The notes below the pieces were generated by a model. That model was not told the DNA's origin and ran no database searches. It was given only the letters and a program-made list of their open reading frames with translations. From Ectothiorhodospira marina (GTDB lineage: Bacteria > Pseudomonadota > Gammaproteobacteria > Ectothiorhodospirales > Ectothiorhodospiraceae): DNA of 64,000 nt. Below are positions 42,464 through 51,891 of this stretch, piece by piece. Each line of letters opens with the position of its first letter. Position 1 is the stretch's first letter. A program made the translations under genes and the position numbers. The stretch lies in NCBI RefSeq assembly GCF_900109495.1, contig NZ_FOAA01000007.1, forward strand, positions 62,001 to 126,000, read 5' to 3'.

Positions 42464-43012
42464 ATGTTGCCCCAATATCAAGCCGTTGAAGATGCCCTGC
42501 AGACTGCCGGTGCCACCGCCGGTGCCGCCGAGGTGCATGGCACCCTGTGCGGTATGCTCAGTGCCAACCTGGGTGCCGGGGTGGAGGGCTGGATACGTGA
42601 ACTGTTCCCGGAGGCGCAGCCTGGCGGGATGCCTACCGGCGAGCCCCGGCAGTTGCTGGGCCAGCTGTTCGACGAGACCCGCACGCAGCTCTCGGATGCC
42701 CTGCTGAGCTTTGAACTGCTGCTGCCCGGGGATGATGACGACCTGGATGGCCGGGTCTCGGCCCTGGGCCACTGGTGCCAGGGATTCCTCTATGGGTTGG
42801 CCGTGGCCGGCGTGACCGATCCGGGCAAACTGCCGCAAGACTCGGCGGAGTTCATCAAGGACCTCTCCGAGATTGCCGGCACCGGTTTCGACGTGGAGGA
42901 AGATGAGGAGAACGAAGAGGCCTACCAGGAGATCCAGGAGTACATCCGCATGGGGGTGCTGCTGGTCAGCGAGGAACTCCAACCCTTGAAGGGTCCATCG
43001 CGGATCCAGTAA
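42464..43012 (+). CDS. UPF0149 (YgfB) family protein
   Basis: A 182-aa UPF0149 protein. The N-terminal VHGTLCGMLSANLGAG and the central LGHWCQGFLYGLA are family signatures; the C-terminal part is strongly acidic (DVEEDEENEEAYQEIQEYIRMG). It precedes pepP, ubiH and ubiI, as in E. coli (ygfB-pepP-ubiH-ubiI) and Pseudomonas. In Pseudomonas YgfB has been linked to repression of antibiotic-resistance regulation; whether this applies here is unknown. Confidence 0.92.
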   Translation: MLPQYQAVEDALQTAGATAGAAEVHGTLCGMLSANLGAGVEGWIRELFPEAQPGGMPTGEPRQLLGQLFDETRTQLSDALLSFELLLPGDDDDLDGRVSALGHWCQGFLYGLAVAGVTDPGKLPQDSAEFIKDLSEIAGTGFDVEEDEENEEAYQEIQEYIRMGVLLVSEELQPLKGPSRIQ

Positions 43013-43027
43013 CCGGAACCCAGCCCC

Positions 43028-44353
43028 ATGCCTCTGAACAAGACCCAGCAAAAGGAATTCGCCCGCCGCCGCCGCCAGCTCATGCGTGCCATGGGGGAGG
43101 GCGGCATCGCCGTGATTCCCGCCGCTCCGGCGCGGGCGCGTAACCGCGACGTGGAATATCCTTACCGCCAGGACAGCGACTTCTGGTATCTCACCGGTTT
43201 CACCGAACCGGGGGCCGTGGCGGTACTGGTGCCGGGTCGGGAGCAGGGGGAGTTCATCCTGTTCTGCCGCGAGCGAGATCCGGTGCTGGAGACCTGGCAT
43301 GGCCGGCGTGCCGGTCAGGACGGGGCCGTGAAGGGTTTCGGGGCGGATGACTCCTTCCCCATCGGGGACATGGACGAGATCCTGCCGGGTCTGCTGGAAA
43401 ATCGCGAGCGCGTGTACACCAGCCTCGGGCGTGACCCGGAGCTGGACAGAAAACTCATCGGCTGGGTGAACCGCATCCGCGACCAGGTCCGTTCCGGGGC
43501 CCGGCCGCCCCACGAATTCGTGGCCCTGGAATACCTGCTCCACGACATGCGCCTGTTCAAGTCCGCCTTCGAACTCAAGGCCATGCGCCAGGCGGCCAGA
43601 ATCACCAGCGAGGCGCATGTTCAAGCCATGCGGGCTTGTCGGCCGGGGGTATGGGAGTACCAGGTGGAGGCGGAATTGCTGTATGCCTTTCGCCGCGCCG
43701 GCACCGAGCCTGCGTATCCCTCCATTGTGGGGGGCGGGGAAAATGGCTGCATCCTGCACTACACGGAGAATGAGGCTCAGCTCAAGGAGGGCGACCTGCT
43801 GCTGATCGATGCCGGTTGCGAGTTTCAGGGCTATGCCAGTGATATCACCCGAACATTCCCGGTCAATGGACGCTTCTCCCCGGCCCAGCGGGAGGTGTAT
43901 GAGCTGGTGCTGGAGGCCCAGAAGGCCGCCATTGCCCAGGTGGTCCCCGGCAATCACTGGGATGACCCCCACATGGCAGCGGTCAAGGTGCTCACCAAGG
44001 GACTGGTGGAACTGGGGCTGCTCAAGGGCAAGCCGGCCAAGCTGATCAAGGAGGGTGTGTATCGTCAGTTCTACATGCACCGCACCGGCCACTGGCTGGG
44101 CATGGACGTTCACGACGTGGGGGATTACAAGCTGGGGGATGCCTGGCGGCTGCTGGAACCCGGCATGGCCATGACCATCGAGCCGGGGCTGTATCTGAGC
44201 CGCGCCCTCAAGGGCGTGCCCAAGGCCTACCGGGATATCGGCATTCGCATCGAGGATGACGTGGTGGTGACGAAGGACGGGCACGAGGTGCTCACGGTGG
44301 ACTGCCCCAAGGAGCCCGATGAGCTGGAATCCCTGGTGGGGAGCCAGCCATGA
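43028..44353 (+). CDS. pepP: Xaa-Pro aminopeptidase P
   Basis: A 441-aa dinuclear-metal peptidase that removes residues preceding proline. The N-terminal creatinase-like domain (1-170) is followed by the pita-bread domain. Metal ligands read from the sequence are D261, D272, H355, E385 and E409, agreeing with the E. coli set. Motifs include DAGCEFQGYASDITRTFP, HRTGHWLGMDVHD and MTIEPGLY. It overlaps ubiH by 4 nt, the same linkage as in E. coli. Confidence 0.96.
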   Translation: MPLNKTQQKEFARRRRQLMRAMGEGGIAVIPAAPARARNRDVEYPYRQDSDFWYLTGFTEPGAVAVLVPGREQGEFILFCRERDPVLETWHGRRAGQDGAVKGFGADDSFPIGDMDEILPGLLENRERVYTSLGRDPELDRKLIGWVNRIRDQVRSGARPPHEFVALEYLLHDMRLFKSAFELKAMRQAARITSEAHVQAMRACRPGVWEYQVEAELLYAFRRAGTEPAYPSIVGGGENGCILHYTENEAQLKEGDLLLIDAGCEFQGYASDITRTFPVNGRFSPAQREVYELVLEAQKAAIAQVVPGNHWDDPHMAAVKVLTKGLVELGLLKGKPAKLIKEGVYRQFYMHRTGHWLGMDVHDVGDYKLGDAWRLLEPGMAMTIEPGLYLSRALKGVPKAYRDIGIRIEDDVVVTKDGHEVLTVDCPKEPDELESLVGSQP

Positions 44354-45552
44354 CACGCCCGCTACCGGATGTGGATCTGGCGGTGATCGGTGGCGGCATG
44401 GTGGGTGCCACCCTGGCCTTGGCGGCGGCCCGTGCCGGATGCTCCGTCCGTGTGATCGAGGCGCACCCACCCGGAGCCGCCGGGCAGCCCAGTTATGACG
44501 ATCGGGCGACGGCCCTCTCCCATGGCAGTCGCCGGATCCTTGAGGACCTGGGGGTCTGGGAGGCCCTGGCGCCCCAGGCCGAACCCATTCGCCGCATCCA
44601 TGTATCCCAGCGCGGTTATCTGGGGGCCACCCGCATGGATCACCGCGAGTATGGCGTGGAGGCCCTGGGCTATGTGCTCATCAATCGGCACCTGGGGCCG
44701 GTGCTGCATCAGGCCCTGGAGGCCAGCGGCGTGAGCGTGATGACCCCGGCGCGACTGCTGGATGACCAGGAGGGGGAGGATCACCTGATCCTCAAGGTCC
44801 GTCACGGCGAGGAGGCGCAGTCCCTGCGGGCCCGTCTCGTGGTGGGCGCCGATGGCACCGGCTCGCGCCTGCGGTCCCTGGCCGGGATCGATGTGCGCGA
44901 GTCCCCCTATGAGCAGTCGGCCGTCATCGCCAATGTCACGCCGGGGCAGGATCACCAGGGTGTGGCCTATGAGCGCTTTACCGATGAGGGGCCCATTGCC
45001 CTGTTGCCGCTTGGTCGCGGGCCGGACCATGAACGGCGCTGCTCCCTGGTATGGGTGCGCCCACAGGCGCGGATCGCCCAGACCCTGGCGTGGAGTGACG
45101 GGGAATTTCTGGCCCGATTGCAGGAGCGTTTTGGCCATCGCCTGGGGTGTTTTCGCAGGGTGGGGCAGCGTACGGCCTATCCACTGAGTCTGGTTCGGGC
45201 GAAACGGGACACGGCCACCCGGCTGATTCTGGTGGGCAATGCCGCGCACACCCTCCATCCGGTGGCAGGGCAGGGGTTCAACCTGGCGCTGCGGGATGTG
45301 CGGACCCTGGCAGACCTGCTGGCCCGCGCCCGGGCGGATGGTGAGGATGTGGGTTCTCCGGCCTTGCTGGGTGAATATGCATCCCGTCGCGCGGGGGATC
45401 TGGACGCGGTGGTCCACGCCACCGATGCCCTGGCGCGCCTGTTCGCCACCCCGTTTTCGCCCCTGGCCCATCTGCGCGGCGCCGGCCTGATGCTGCTGGA
45501 CCGTTGCGGGCCCCTGCGACGGCAGGTGGCCAGGAAGGGGATGGGCTTGTAG
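44350..45552 (+). CDS. ubiH: Ubiquinone FAD-monooxygenase UbiH
   Basis: A 400-aa flavin hydroxylase of ubiquinone synthesis (C1 hydroxylation in E. coli). FAD-binding motifs are AVIGGGMVGATLALAAARAG near the N-terminus, VVGADGTGSRLR in the middle and GNAAHTLHPVAGQGFNL near 300. It overlaps pepP by 4 nt and precedes a second hydroxylase by 45 bp. Between UbiH, UbiI and Coq7 the window encodes all three ring hydroxylations. Assignment to UbiH rather than UbiI rests on the gene order pepP-ubiH-ubiI. Confidence 0.92.
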   Translation: MTRPLPDVDLAVIGGGMVGATLALAAARAGCSVRVIEAHPPGAAGQPSYDDRATALSHGSRRILEDLGVWEALAPQAEPIRRIHVSQRGYLGATRMDHREYGVEALGYVLINRHLGPVLHQALEASGVSVMTPARLLDDQEGEDHLILKVRHGEEAQSLRARLVVGADGTGSRLRSLAGIDVRESPYEQSAVIANVTPGQDHQGVAYERFTDEGPIALLPLGRGPDHERRCSLVWVRPQARIAQTLAWSDGEFLARLQERFGHRLGCFRRVGQRTAYPLSLVRAKRDTATRLILVGNAAHTLHPVAGQGFNLALRDVRTLADLLARARADGEDVGSPALLGEYASRRAGDLDAVVHATDALARLFATPFSPLAHLRGAGLMLLDRCGPLRRQVARKGMGL

Positions 45553-45597
45553 TCATCAGTGCCGTTCCGGCCTGGCTGAAACACGGAGAGAACACGC

Positions 45598-46797
45598 ATG
45601 TCCGACGCGAAGACCCCGGAGTTCCACACCATCGTCATCGGCGGCGGCATGGTCGGCGCTGCCCTGGCGGCCGAACTGGCCCGGTCCGGGCACCGGGTGG
45701 CCCTGGTGGAGGTGCAGCCGCCGGGGCCGTTTGACCCGGATGGCGACCCGGATCTGCGCGTCTCTGCCATCAACCGGGCGGCGCAGCGGGTGTTCCAGTC
45801 CCTGGGGGCCTGGGAGGGCATGACCGCCCTGCGGGCCCACCCCTATCAGGCCATGGAGGTCTGGGACGCCGCCGGGTCCGGGCGCATCCGTTTCGAGGCC
45901 CGGGATCTGGCGGAGCCGGACCTGGGCCACATCATCGAGAATCGCGTCGTGCAGCGTGCCCTGTGGGACCGGCTGGAGCAGGATCCCATGGTGGAGATCA
46001 TCGCCCCGGATACCCTCATGGGGCTGGATGTGCGGCGCAGTCACGCCGAGGTCACGTTGGCCAGCGGTCGTCGGCTCAAGGCTTACCTGGTGGTGGGGGC
46101 CGACGGTGCCCGCTCGCGCCTGCGGGAGCTGGCGGGCATTCGCGTGAACAGCCGGCACTACGGTCAGCAGGCACTGGTGGCCAACGTGCGCACGGCCCTG
46201 CCCCATGAGGACACCGCCTGGCAACGCTTCCTGCCCACCGGGCCCCTGGCCTTCCTGCCCCTGGGGGATGGGGCCTGCTCCATTGTGTGGTCGGCGGACG
46301 ACGCCCGCGCGGAGGGGCTTCGGGATCTGGACGATGACGGTTTTTGTCAGGCCCTCTCGGAGGGGCTGGATTATCGCCTCGGTCACGTGCTGGAGACCTC
46401 GAAGCGGGCGGCCTTCCCCTTGCGCGGTTCCCAGGCGGAACACTATGTGCGCCCGCGGATCGCCCTGGTGGGGGATGCGGCCCATACCATCCACCCCCTG
46501 GCGGGGCAGGGGGCCAACCTGGGGTTTCAGGATGCCCATGCCCTGGTCAGCGCGGTCTGCGCCCCGGGGGTGAGGGATGCCGGTGATCTTCGGGTATTGC
46601 GTCGCTATGAGCGGGCCCGTCGCGGCGATAACCTGATCATGATGCGGTCCATGGAGGGCTTTCGGTATCTGTTCGGCAGCGAACAGCCGCCCCTGGCGGC
46701 GCTGCGGGGGCTGGGCCTGAATCTGGCTCAGCAGGTGACCCCGCTCAAGCATCTGCTGATGCGCCATGCCCTGGGCCTGGGGGATGGCCACCGCTGA
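45598..46797 (+). CDS. ubiI: Ubiquinone FAD-monooxygenase UbiI (VisC-type)
   Basis: A 399-aa flavin hydroxylase. Motifs are IVIGGGMVGAALAAELARSG, LRVSAINRAAQRVFQSLGAW (typical of this family), VVGADGARSRLRE and VGDAAHTIHPLAGQGANLGF. In E. coli UbiI hydroxylates C5 of the ring. The order matches E. coli (ubiH then ubiI). A GAGAG ribosome-binding site precedes the ATG. The operon ends in a repeat cluster. Confidence 0.92.
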   Translation: MSDAKTPEFHTIVIGGGMVGAALAAELARSGHRVALVEVQPPGPFDPDGDPDLRVSAINRAAQRVFQSLGAWEGMTALRAHPYQAMEVWDAAGSGRIRFEARDLAEPDLGHIIENRVVQRALWDRLEQDPMVEIIAPDTLMGLDVRRSHAEVTLASGRRLKAYLVVGADGARSRLRELAGIRVNSRHYGQQALVANVRTALPHEDTAWQRFLPTGPLAFLPLGDGACSIVWSADDARAEGLRDLDDDGFCQALSEGLDYRLGHVLETSKRAAFPLRGSQAEHYVRPRIALVGDAAHTIHPLAGQGANLGFQDAHALVSAVCAPGVRDAGDLRVLRRYERARRGDNLIMMRSMEGFRYLFGSEQPPLAALRGLGLNLAQQVTPLKHLLMRHALGLGDGHR

Positions 46798-46798
46798 C

Positions 46799-46960
46799 CT
46801 GTGGGAGCGGCCCTTGGCCGCGAAGGGGGCCAGACAGGCCGCCGCTGTCGCGTCGGTTCGCCGGCAGGCCGGCTCCCACAGGAGGGCCAAGGCATTCCAG
46901 GCCCCGGGGCTGGGGGGCAGCGCCCCTGACCTGTGGGAGCGGCCCTTGGCCGCGAAGGGG
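46799..46960. repeat. Three REP-type elements after ubiI
   Basis: Two copies of TGTGGGAGCGGCCCTTGGCC with GCGAAG (46800-46826 and about 46931-46957) flank a GCCGGCAGGCCGGCTCCCAC element (about 46860-46880). The style equals Pseudomonas REPs. No gene is supported in the gap to the methyltransferase. Confidence 0.85.
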
Positions 46961-47054
46961 GTCGGTACAGACTGCCTGGGCCTGCCTGTGAGTTCTTGAT
47001 GGCAGGCTGTACAATGTTTCGTCCGCCACAGGGGTGCCTAAGGGGTTGCTCGCC

Positions 47055-47657
47055 ATGAAAGAATTCTGGGATACCCGCTACTCCGGTTCGGAGTATGTCT
47101 ATGGGACGGCCCCCAATGCCTATCTGCTGGCCCATCATGGCCTGTATCGAGCTGGGCAACGGGTGCTTGCCGTGGGGGATGGAGAGGGGCGCAACGGGGT
47201 CTGGCTGGCATCGCGGGGGCTGTCGGTCACCTCGGTGGACTTCTCCCAGCAGGCCCTGGCCAAGGCCCAGGCCCTGGCTCAGCACCAGGGGGTGATTCTG
47301 GAAACGGTCTGGGCGGACCTGGTGGGCTGGAAGTGGCCCAAGGGCGAGTTCGATCATGTGATCTCCATCTATGTGCATCTGCCCCCCGCTCAGCGCCGGC
47401 AGGTGCATCGGTCCATGCTGGAGTCGCTCAAGCCTGGTGGCTGGTTGTTGCTGGAGGCCTTTCATCCGGAGCAGATCAACTACGACAGCGGCGGCCCCCG
47501 GAATCCCGACATGCTCTACAGCAGTGTGATGCTGCGCGAGGATCTGGTCGGTGCCGAGTTCATGGAGCTGGCCGAGGTGGCAGTGCAATTGAACGAGGGC
47601 CCGGGACACCGTGGCCGCGCGGCGGTCACCCGGGCCCTGATTCGTCGCCCTGAATAG
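47055..47657 (+). CDS. Class I SAM-dependent methyltransferase
   Basis: A 200-aa methyltransferase of the TehB-like small type. Motif I is VLAVGDGEGRNGVWLA, motif II ends VTSVDFSQQALAKA, and a later WADLVGW and FDHVISIYVHLP match motifs IV-V. AGGGG lies nine bases before ATG 47055; the in-frame GTG 47034 is less likely. The substrate is unknown; tellurite or thiol methylation has been suggested for similar proteins but is not shown by the sequence. Confidence 0.85.
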   Translation: MKEFWDTRYSGSEYVYGTAPNAYLLAHHGLYRAGQRVLAVGDGEGRNGVWLASRGLSVTSVDFSQQALAKAQALAQHQGVILETVWADLVGWKWPKGEFDHVISIYVHLPPAQRRQVHRSMLESLKPGGWLLLEAFHPEQINYDSGGPRNPDMLYSSVMLREDLVGAEFMELAEVAVQLNEGPGHRGRAAVTRALIRRPE

Positions 47658-47700
47658 CCTCAGCCTATCTTTTCCATGAACTTTATATGACCATCAGTGC

Positions 47701-47729
47701 TTCCGAACCCGTGGCCGCTGGGTTATAGT
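47701..47729 (+). promoter_or_regulatory. Possible promoter of the gcv operon
   Basis: TTCCGA (47701-47706), 17 nt, TATAGT (47724-47729). Only the -10 is strong. It lies about 35 nt before the first riboswitch aptamer, a sensible distance. Confidence 0.4.
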
Positions 47730-47766
47730 GGTCACATTGATACGGGTGCCACGGTGCCCAGGCAGT

Positions 47767-47940
47767 GCGGGAGAGACCCCTTACGGGGCGCCGAAGGCGC
47801 AACTTCCGCCCGGAAACGCTCAGGCAAAAGGACCGCGCTGCCATAATCGACTCTGGAGAGTGGTCTGTTTTCAGGCCCACCGAAGGGGATAACCCGTGCC
47901 TTGGCACGAGTTTAATCTCTCAGGTTTCAGGACAGAGGGG
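47767..47940 (+). promoter_or_regulatory. Tandem glycine riboswitch
   Basis: Two glycine aptamers in series. The first (about 47767-47836) has GGGAGAGACC, GCCGAAGGCGCAA, AAACGCTCAGGCAAAAGGACCGC; the second (about 47848-47940) has CTCTGGAGAG, ACCGAAGGGGATAA, TCTCAGGTTTCAGGACAGAG. These are the conserved cores of the class. The terminator that follows overlaps the end of aptamer 2, so glycine binding would block termination and switch gcvT on, the usual behaviour of gcv riboswitches. Confidence 0.95.
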
Positions 47941-47977
47941 CGGTCGACACAACGATACGTGTCGGCCGCCCCTTTTT
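47937..47977 (+). terminator. Riboswitch-controlled terminator before gcvT
   Basis: GGGGCGGTCGACAC (47937-47950) pairs with GTGTCGGCCGCCCC (one G-U pair), followed by five T residues. Its first bases are the last bases of aptamer 2, giving the expression platform. Confidence 0.88.
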
Positions 47978-47998
47978 CGTTTTCCGGGAGCCGAAAAG

Positions 47999-49108
47999 AT
48001 GACAACACTCAAGCAGACAACACTCCATGATGCGCACGTCGCCGCTGGCGCCCGCATGGTGGACTTCGCCGGCTGGTCCATGCCGGTGCATTACGGTTCC
48101 CAGCTGGAAGAGCACCATGGGGTGCGCCGCGAGGCCGGGATGTTCGATGTGTCCCACATGACCGTGGTGGATGTCACCGGCCCCGGTGCATGGGACTATC
48201 TGCGTTACCTGCTGGCCAATGATGTGGACAAGCTCAAGGAGAATGGTCGTGCCCTGTACAGCTGCATGCTCAATGACCAGGGTGGGGTGCTGGACGACCT
48301 GATCACCTATCGCCGTGATCAGGGTTACCGTGTGGTGGTGAATGCCGCCACCCGTGACAAGGATCTGGCATGGATGCAGCAGGTGGCCCGTGACATGCCC
48401 GGTGCCCCCCAGGTATCCGTGCAGGAGCGGGACGATCTGGACATGATCGCCGTGCAGGGCCCCCAGGCCCGGGCGCTGTGCCTGCCGTTGTTGCCTGAAG
48501 CACTGCGTGCCGACGTGGAGGCCCTGTCGCCGTTCCGCGCCACGGAATGGCAGGACTGGTTCGTGGCACGCACCGGCTACACTGGCGAGGATGGTTTCGA
48601 GGTGGTGCTGCCCAAGGACCAGACCCGTGCCCTGTGGGATGCCCTGGCGGCTGCCGGCGTGCACCCCACGGGCCTGGGGGCCCGCGATACCCTGCGCCTG
48701 GAGGCGGGCATGAACCTCTACGGCACCGATATGGATGAGCAGGTGACCCCCCTGGAATCCGGCCTGGACTGGACCGTGGCCCTGAAGCCTGCCGACCGGG
48801 ATTTCATGGGGCGTGCCGCGCTGGAAAAGCAGCAGGCCGAGGGGGCCACACGGCGCCTGGTGGGTCTGGTGCTCCAGGGCCGTGGCGTGTTGCGTGGGCA
48901 CATGCCGGTGTCGGCAGGAGAGGCTGGCCAGGGTGAGACCACCAGCGGCAGCTTTTCCCCCACCCTTGGCGTAGCCATCGCCCTGGCGCGCATCCCCGCA
49001 GGCGCCGGCGAGCAGGTTCAGGTGGAGATTCGCGGCAAGCAGGTACCGGCCCGGGTGGTGAAGCCGCCCTTCGTGCGCAACGGTCAGGCCCTGGTCGAGA
49101 TCCACTGA
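47999..49108 (+). CDS. gcvT: Glycine cleavage T-protein (aminomethyltransferase)
   Basis: A 369-aa T-protein that passes the aminomethyl carbon from lipoyl-H-protein to tetrahydrofolate. Motifs include MVDFAGWSMPVHYG, MFDVSHMTVVDVTG and GARDTLRLEAGMNLYG. ATG 47999 follows the riboswitch terminator by 21 nt; an upstream in-frame ATG falls inside the riboswitch and is not used. First gene of the split glycine-cleavage cluster. Confidence 0.96.
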   Translation: MTTLKQTTLHDAHVAAGARMVDFAGWSMPVHYGSQLEEHHGVRREAGMFDVSHMTVVDVTGPGAWDYLRYLLANDVDKLKENGRALYSCMLNDQGGVLDDLITYRRDQGYRVVVNAATRDKDLAWMQQVARDMPGAPQVSVQERDDLDMIAVQGPQARALCLPLLPEALRADVEALSPFRATEWQDWFVARTGYTGEDGFEVVLPKDQTRALWDALAAAGVHPTGLGARDTLRLEAGMNLYGTDMDEQVTPLESGLDWTVALKPADRDFMGRAALEKQQAEGATRRLVGLVLQGRGVLRGHMPVSAGEAGQGETTSGSFSPTLGVAIALARIPAGAGEQVQVEIRGKQVPARVVKPPFVRNGQALVEIH

Positions 49109-49212
49109 GACCCCATACGGTTTATATTCACGGGGGAGGCCGACCGGCCTCTCCCGTCCTCCCTTGTCACCTTATCCGCTGATTCTCGATTTCATCCTTT
49201 GGAGACGATCCC

Positions 49213-49605
49213 ATGAGCCATGTCCCTGCTGAACTGAAATACGCCAAGTCCCATGAATGGGTACGCCAGGAATCCGATGGCACCCTGACCGTGGGCATCT
49301 CCGACCATGCCCAGGAGCTGCTGGGTGATCTGGTCTTTGTCGAAACCCCGGAAGAGGGCGCCACCCTGGATGCCGGGACTGCCTGTGCCGTGGTGGAGTC
49401 CGTGAAGGCGGCCTCGGACGTGTATGCCCCCGTGAGCGGTGAGGTGGTGGCCGTGAACGAACAACTGGGTGACAGCCCCGAACTGGTGAACAGTGACGCC
49501 TATGGCGAGGGCTGGATCTTCCGCGTCAAGCCCGGCGATGCCAGCGAACTGGACGCCCTGATGGACGCCGACGCCTACAATCAGCATCTGGAGGCCGAGG
49601 GCTGA
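49213..49605 (+). CDS. gcvH: Glycine cleavage H-protein
   Basis: A 130-aa lipoyl carrier. The lipoylated lysine is K65 in the string [14 protein letters not shown]. Signature [14 protein letters not shown] is at the N-terminus. It shuttles intermediates between P, T and L proteins. A ribosome-binding site GGAGACG precedes ATG 49213. It lies 104 bp after gcvT. Confidence 0.97.
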   Translation: MSHVPAELKYAKSHEWVRQESDGTLTVGISDHAQELLGDLVFVETPEEGATLDAGTACAVVESVKAASDVYAPVSGEVVAVNEQLGDSPELVNSDAYGEGWIFRVKPGDASELDALMDADAYNQHLEAEG

Positions 49606-49671
49606 GGCGAACCCCTGACCGCCGCTTGCCTCAACACACGCCGCCAGCAGCCCGGAGACCCCCGAGAAGCC

Positions 49672-51036
49672 ATGCCCTTCATTCCCCATACTGAATCTGA
49701 TGTGCGCGAGATGCTCGACGCCATTGGCGCCGATAGCGTCGAAGCCCTGTTCGACGAAATCCCTTCCGCCCTGCGCGTGGACGGCCTCCGGGGCGTGCCG
49801 CCGGCGATGAGTGAAATGGAGGTCACCCGGCTGATGGAGGCCCGTGCCGGCGAGGATGCCACCTGCCTGAACTTCATCGGCGCGGGTGCCTATGAGCACC
49901 ATATCCCGGCGGCCGTGTGGCAGATTGCCACCCGTGGCGAGTTCTACAGTGCCTACACCCCCTACCAGGCCGAGGCCAGCCAGGGGACCCTGCAACTCAT
50001 CTATGAATACCAGACCATGATGAGTCGGCTCACCGGGCTGCCCATGTCCAACGCCTCCTTGTATGACGGGGCTTCGGCCCTGGCCGAGGCGGTGCTCATG
50101 GCGGTGCGCGCCAACCGCAAGTCCAAGGCCCGCAAGGTGCTCATGCCCACCAGCGTGCATCCGGCCTATCGTGCGGTGACGCGGAGCATCGTGGGCAGTC
50201 AGGGGATCGACCTGGTGGAAGTGCCTTTCGATCGGGCGTCCGGTCGGGTGGATGTGGCCTCTCTATCGGGCTTTGAGGGGGGGGATGTGACGGCCCTGGT
50301 GATCCCGCAGCCCAACTTCTTTGGCGTGATGGAAGAGGTGGACGCACTCACCGACTGGGCTCATGCCAACGGTGCGCAAGCCATCGGTGTGGTCAACCCC
50401 GTCTCCCTGGCACTGCTCAAGGCCCCCGGTGAATGGGGTGCCAAGGGTGCCGACATGGTGGTGGGTGAGGGTCAGCCCCTGGGGGCCCCGCTGTCTTCCG
50501 GTGGGCCGTACTTCGGCTTCATGTGCTGCCGCAAGGAGCATGTGCGTCAGATGCCGGGACGCGTCGTGGGCCGTACGCAGGACGCGGATGGTCGTGAGGG
50601 CTTCGTGCTCACCCTGCAGGCCCGGGAGCAGCACATCCGCCGCTCCAAGGCCACGTCGAATATCTGCACCAACCAGGGGCTGGTGGTGACGGCCGCCACC
50701 ATCCACATGGCCCTGCTGGGGCCGGAAGGCCTGGAACGGGTGGCCGGCACCTGCATGAACAACACCGCCGCCCTGGTGGAAAAACTCAAGGCCAAGGGCT
50801 TCGAGGTGGCCTTTTCCGGGGAGCGTTTCCATGAGGCCGCCATCCGTTTGGGCGCCGATGCCGAACAGGTGATGCAGCGCATGGCTGACGAAGGTGTGCT
50901 GGGGGGATATCCCCTGGGCCGGGACGACCCGGATCTCAAGGATGTCTTGCTGCTGTGCGTGACCGAGACCAAGACAGAGGCAGACCTGGATGCCTATGTG
51001 GAGGCGCTGGAAACGGCGGTGTCATCCGTCAGATAG
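49672..51036 (+). CDS. gcvPA: Glycine dehydrogenase (decarboxylating) subunit 1
   Basis: A 454-aa N-terminal-half subunit of the two-subunit P-protein, as in Thermus and many other bacteria, in contrast to the fused E. coli GcvP. Motifs are [30 protein letters not shown] and [24 protein letters not shown]. It lacks the PLP lysine, which resides in subunit 2. Unusually, a thiol peroxidase gene separates it from gcvPB. Confidence 0.96.
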   Translation: MPFIPHTESDVREMLDAIGADSVEALFDEIPSALRVDGLRGVPPAMSEMEVTRLMEARAGEDATCLNFIGAGAYEHHIPAAVWQIATRGEFYSAYTPYQAEASQGTLQLIYEYQTMMSRLTGLPMSNASLYDGASALAEAVLMAVRANRKSKARKVLMPTSVHPAYRAVTRSIVGSQGIDLVEVPFDRASGRVDVASLSGFEGGDVTALVIPQPNFFGVMEEVDALTDWAHANGAQAIGVVNPVSLALLKAPGEWGAKGADMVVGEGQPLGAPLSSGGPYFGFMCCRKEHVRQMPGRVVGRTQDADGREGFVLTLQAREQHIRRSKATSNICTNQGLVVTAATIHMALLGPEGLERVAGTCMNNTAALVEKLKAKGFEVAFSGERFHEAAIRLGADAEQVMQRMADEGVLGGYPLGRDDPDLKDVLLLCVTETKTEADLDAYVEALETAVSSVR

Positions 51037-51049
51037 CGGGCTCACTGAA

Positions 51050-51087
51050 CCGGGCTCGGGCTGGGATTGCCCAACCAATGAGCCCGG
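51050..51087 (+). promoter_or_regulatory. Stem-loop between gcvPA and tpx
   Basis: CCGGGCTC (51050-51057) pairs with GAGCCCGG (51080-51087), with inner partial pairing (GGGCTGGG with CCCAACC-like sequence). No T-run follows, so partial attenuation or 3'-end protection of the gcvTHPA message is likelier than full termination. Confidence 0.5.
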
Positions 51088-51214
51088 CCGTTGAGCCTGG
51101 GTTGACCGTTGCCTTCCCGCTACGGCGCCGGGCATTGCCCGGGATCGGGTGGATGGGTAACACAGACCGGGGGCATGAACCCTCGATGCGGACCAAAACC
51201 GGAGGAGATTCTCC

Positions 51215-51715
51215 ATGGCCAAGATCACTCTGCAGGGCAATCCCATCCACACCAGCGGTGACCTGCCCGAAGTGGGCAGCAAGGCACCGGCGTTTACCCT
51301 GGTGGACAAGGATCTGAACGACGTCAGTCTCGCCGACTTCAACGGCAAGAAGAAGATCCTGTCCATCGTCCCCAGCCTGGATACTCCTGTCTGTGCCCTG
51401 TCGGCAAAGAAGTTCGACGAGTGGGTGGCGGGGCGTGACGATGTGGTGATCCTCACCGTATCGGCTGATTTGCCTTTCGCTCAGGGGCGGTTCTGCGGCA
51501 GCGAAAATGTGGAGCGGGTGAAGACCCTATCCATGATGCGGTCACGGAATTTCGGCAAGGATTATGGCGTGCTCATCGTGGATGGTCCCCTGGCCGGGAT
51601 CACGGCCAGGGCGCTGCTGGTGCTGGATGAGAAGGACACCATTGTCCACACGGAGCTGGTCCCTGAGATTGCCCAGGAGCCGGATTATGACAAGGCTTAC
51701 TCCGCCCTTGGGTGA
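51215..51715 (+). CDS. tpx: Thiol peroxidase Tpx
   Basis: A 166-aa atypical 2-Cys peroxiredoxin. The peroxidatic cysteine is C60 in [14 protein letters not shown] (T57-x2-C60), the resolving cysteine C94 in GRFCGSENV. It starts [18 protein letters not shown], the typical Tpx N-terminus, with GGAGGAG at ideal spacing. It detoxifies alkyl hydroperoxides with thioredoxin as reductant. It is inserted between gcvPA and gcvPB, two genes that are normally adjacent. Confidence 0.96.
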   Translation: MAKITLQGNPIHTSGDLPEVGSKAPAFTLVDKDLNDVSLADFNGKKKILSIVPSLDTPVCALSAKKFDEWVAGRDDVVILTVSADLPFAQGRFCGSENVERVKTLSMMRSRNFGKDYGVLIVDGPLAGITARALLVLDEKDTIVHTELVPEIAQEPDYDKAYSALG

Positions 51716-51729
51716 GTGGGCCGCCGCCC

Positions 51730-51830
51730 GCCCCTCACCCCAACCCCTCTCCCCTGGGGGGGAGAGGGGCCAGACGGTTGTACTCCCTTCTCCCCTGAGG
51801 GAAGAAGGGCCGGGGATGAGGGGGAGCGGT
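51730..51830. repeat. CCCCTCTCCCC palindromic element, second copy
   Basis: CCCCTCTCCCC/GGGGAGAGGGG (51744-51769) and CCCTTCTCCC/GGGAAGAAGGG (51785-51809) with the linking CCCCTCACCCCAACCCC and CCGGGGATGAGGGG. Same element as at 36.7 kb, in inverted order. It sits between tpx and gcvPB. Confidence 0.8.
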
Positions 51831-51891
51831 GGGCACATTGCCATCCCCGCCCCCTGTACCGAACATGATTTTCCAGACCCAGGAGCAAGGT

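Noticed and set aside
47765-47998. Upstream start for gcvT inside the riboswitch
   Set aside because: The sequence is fully explained by two glycine aptamers and a terminator; the ATG at 47999 aligns with the family start.
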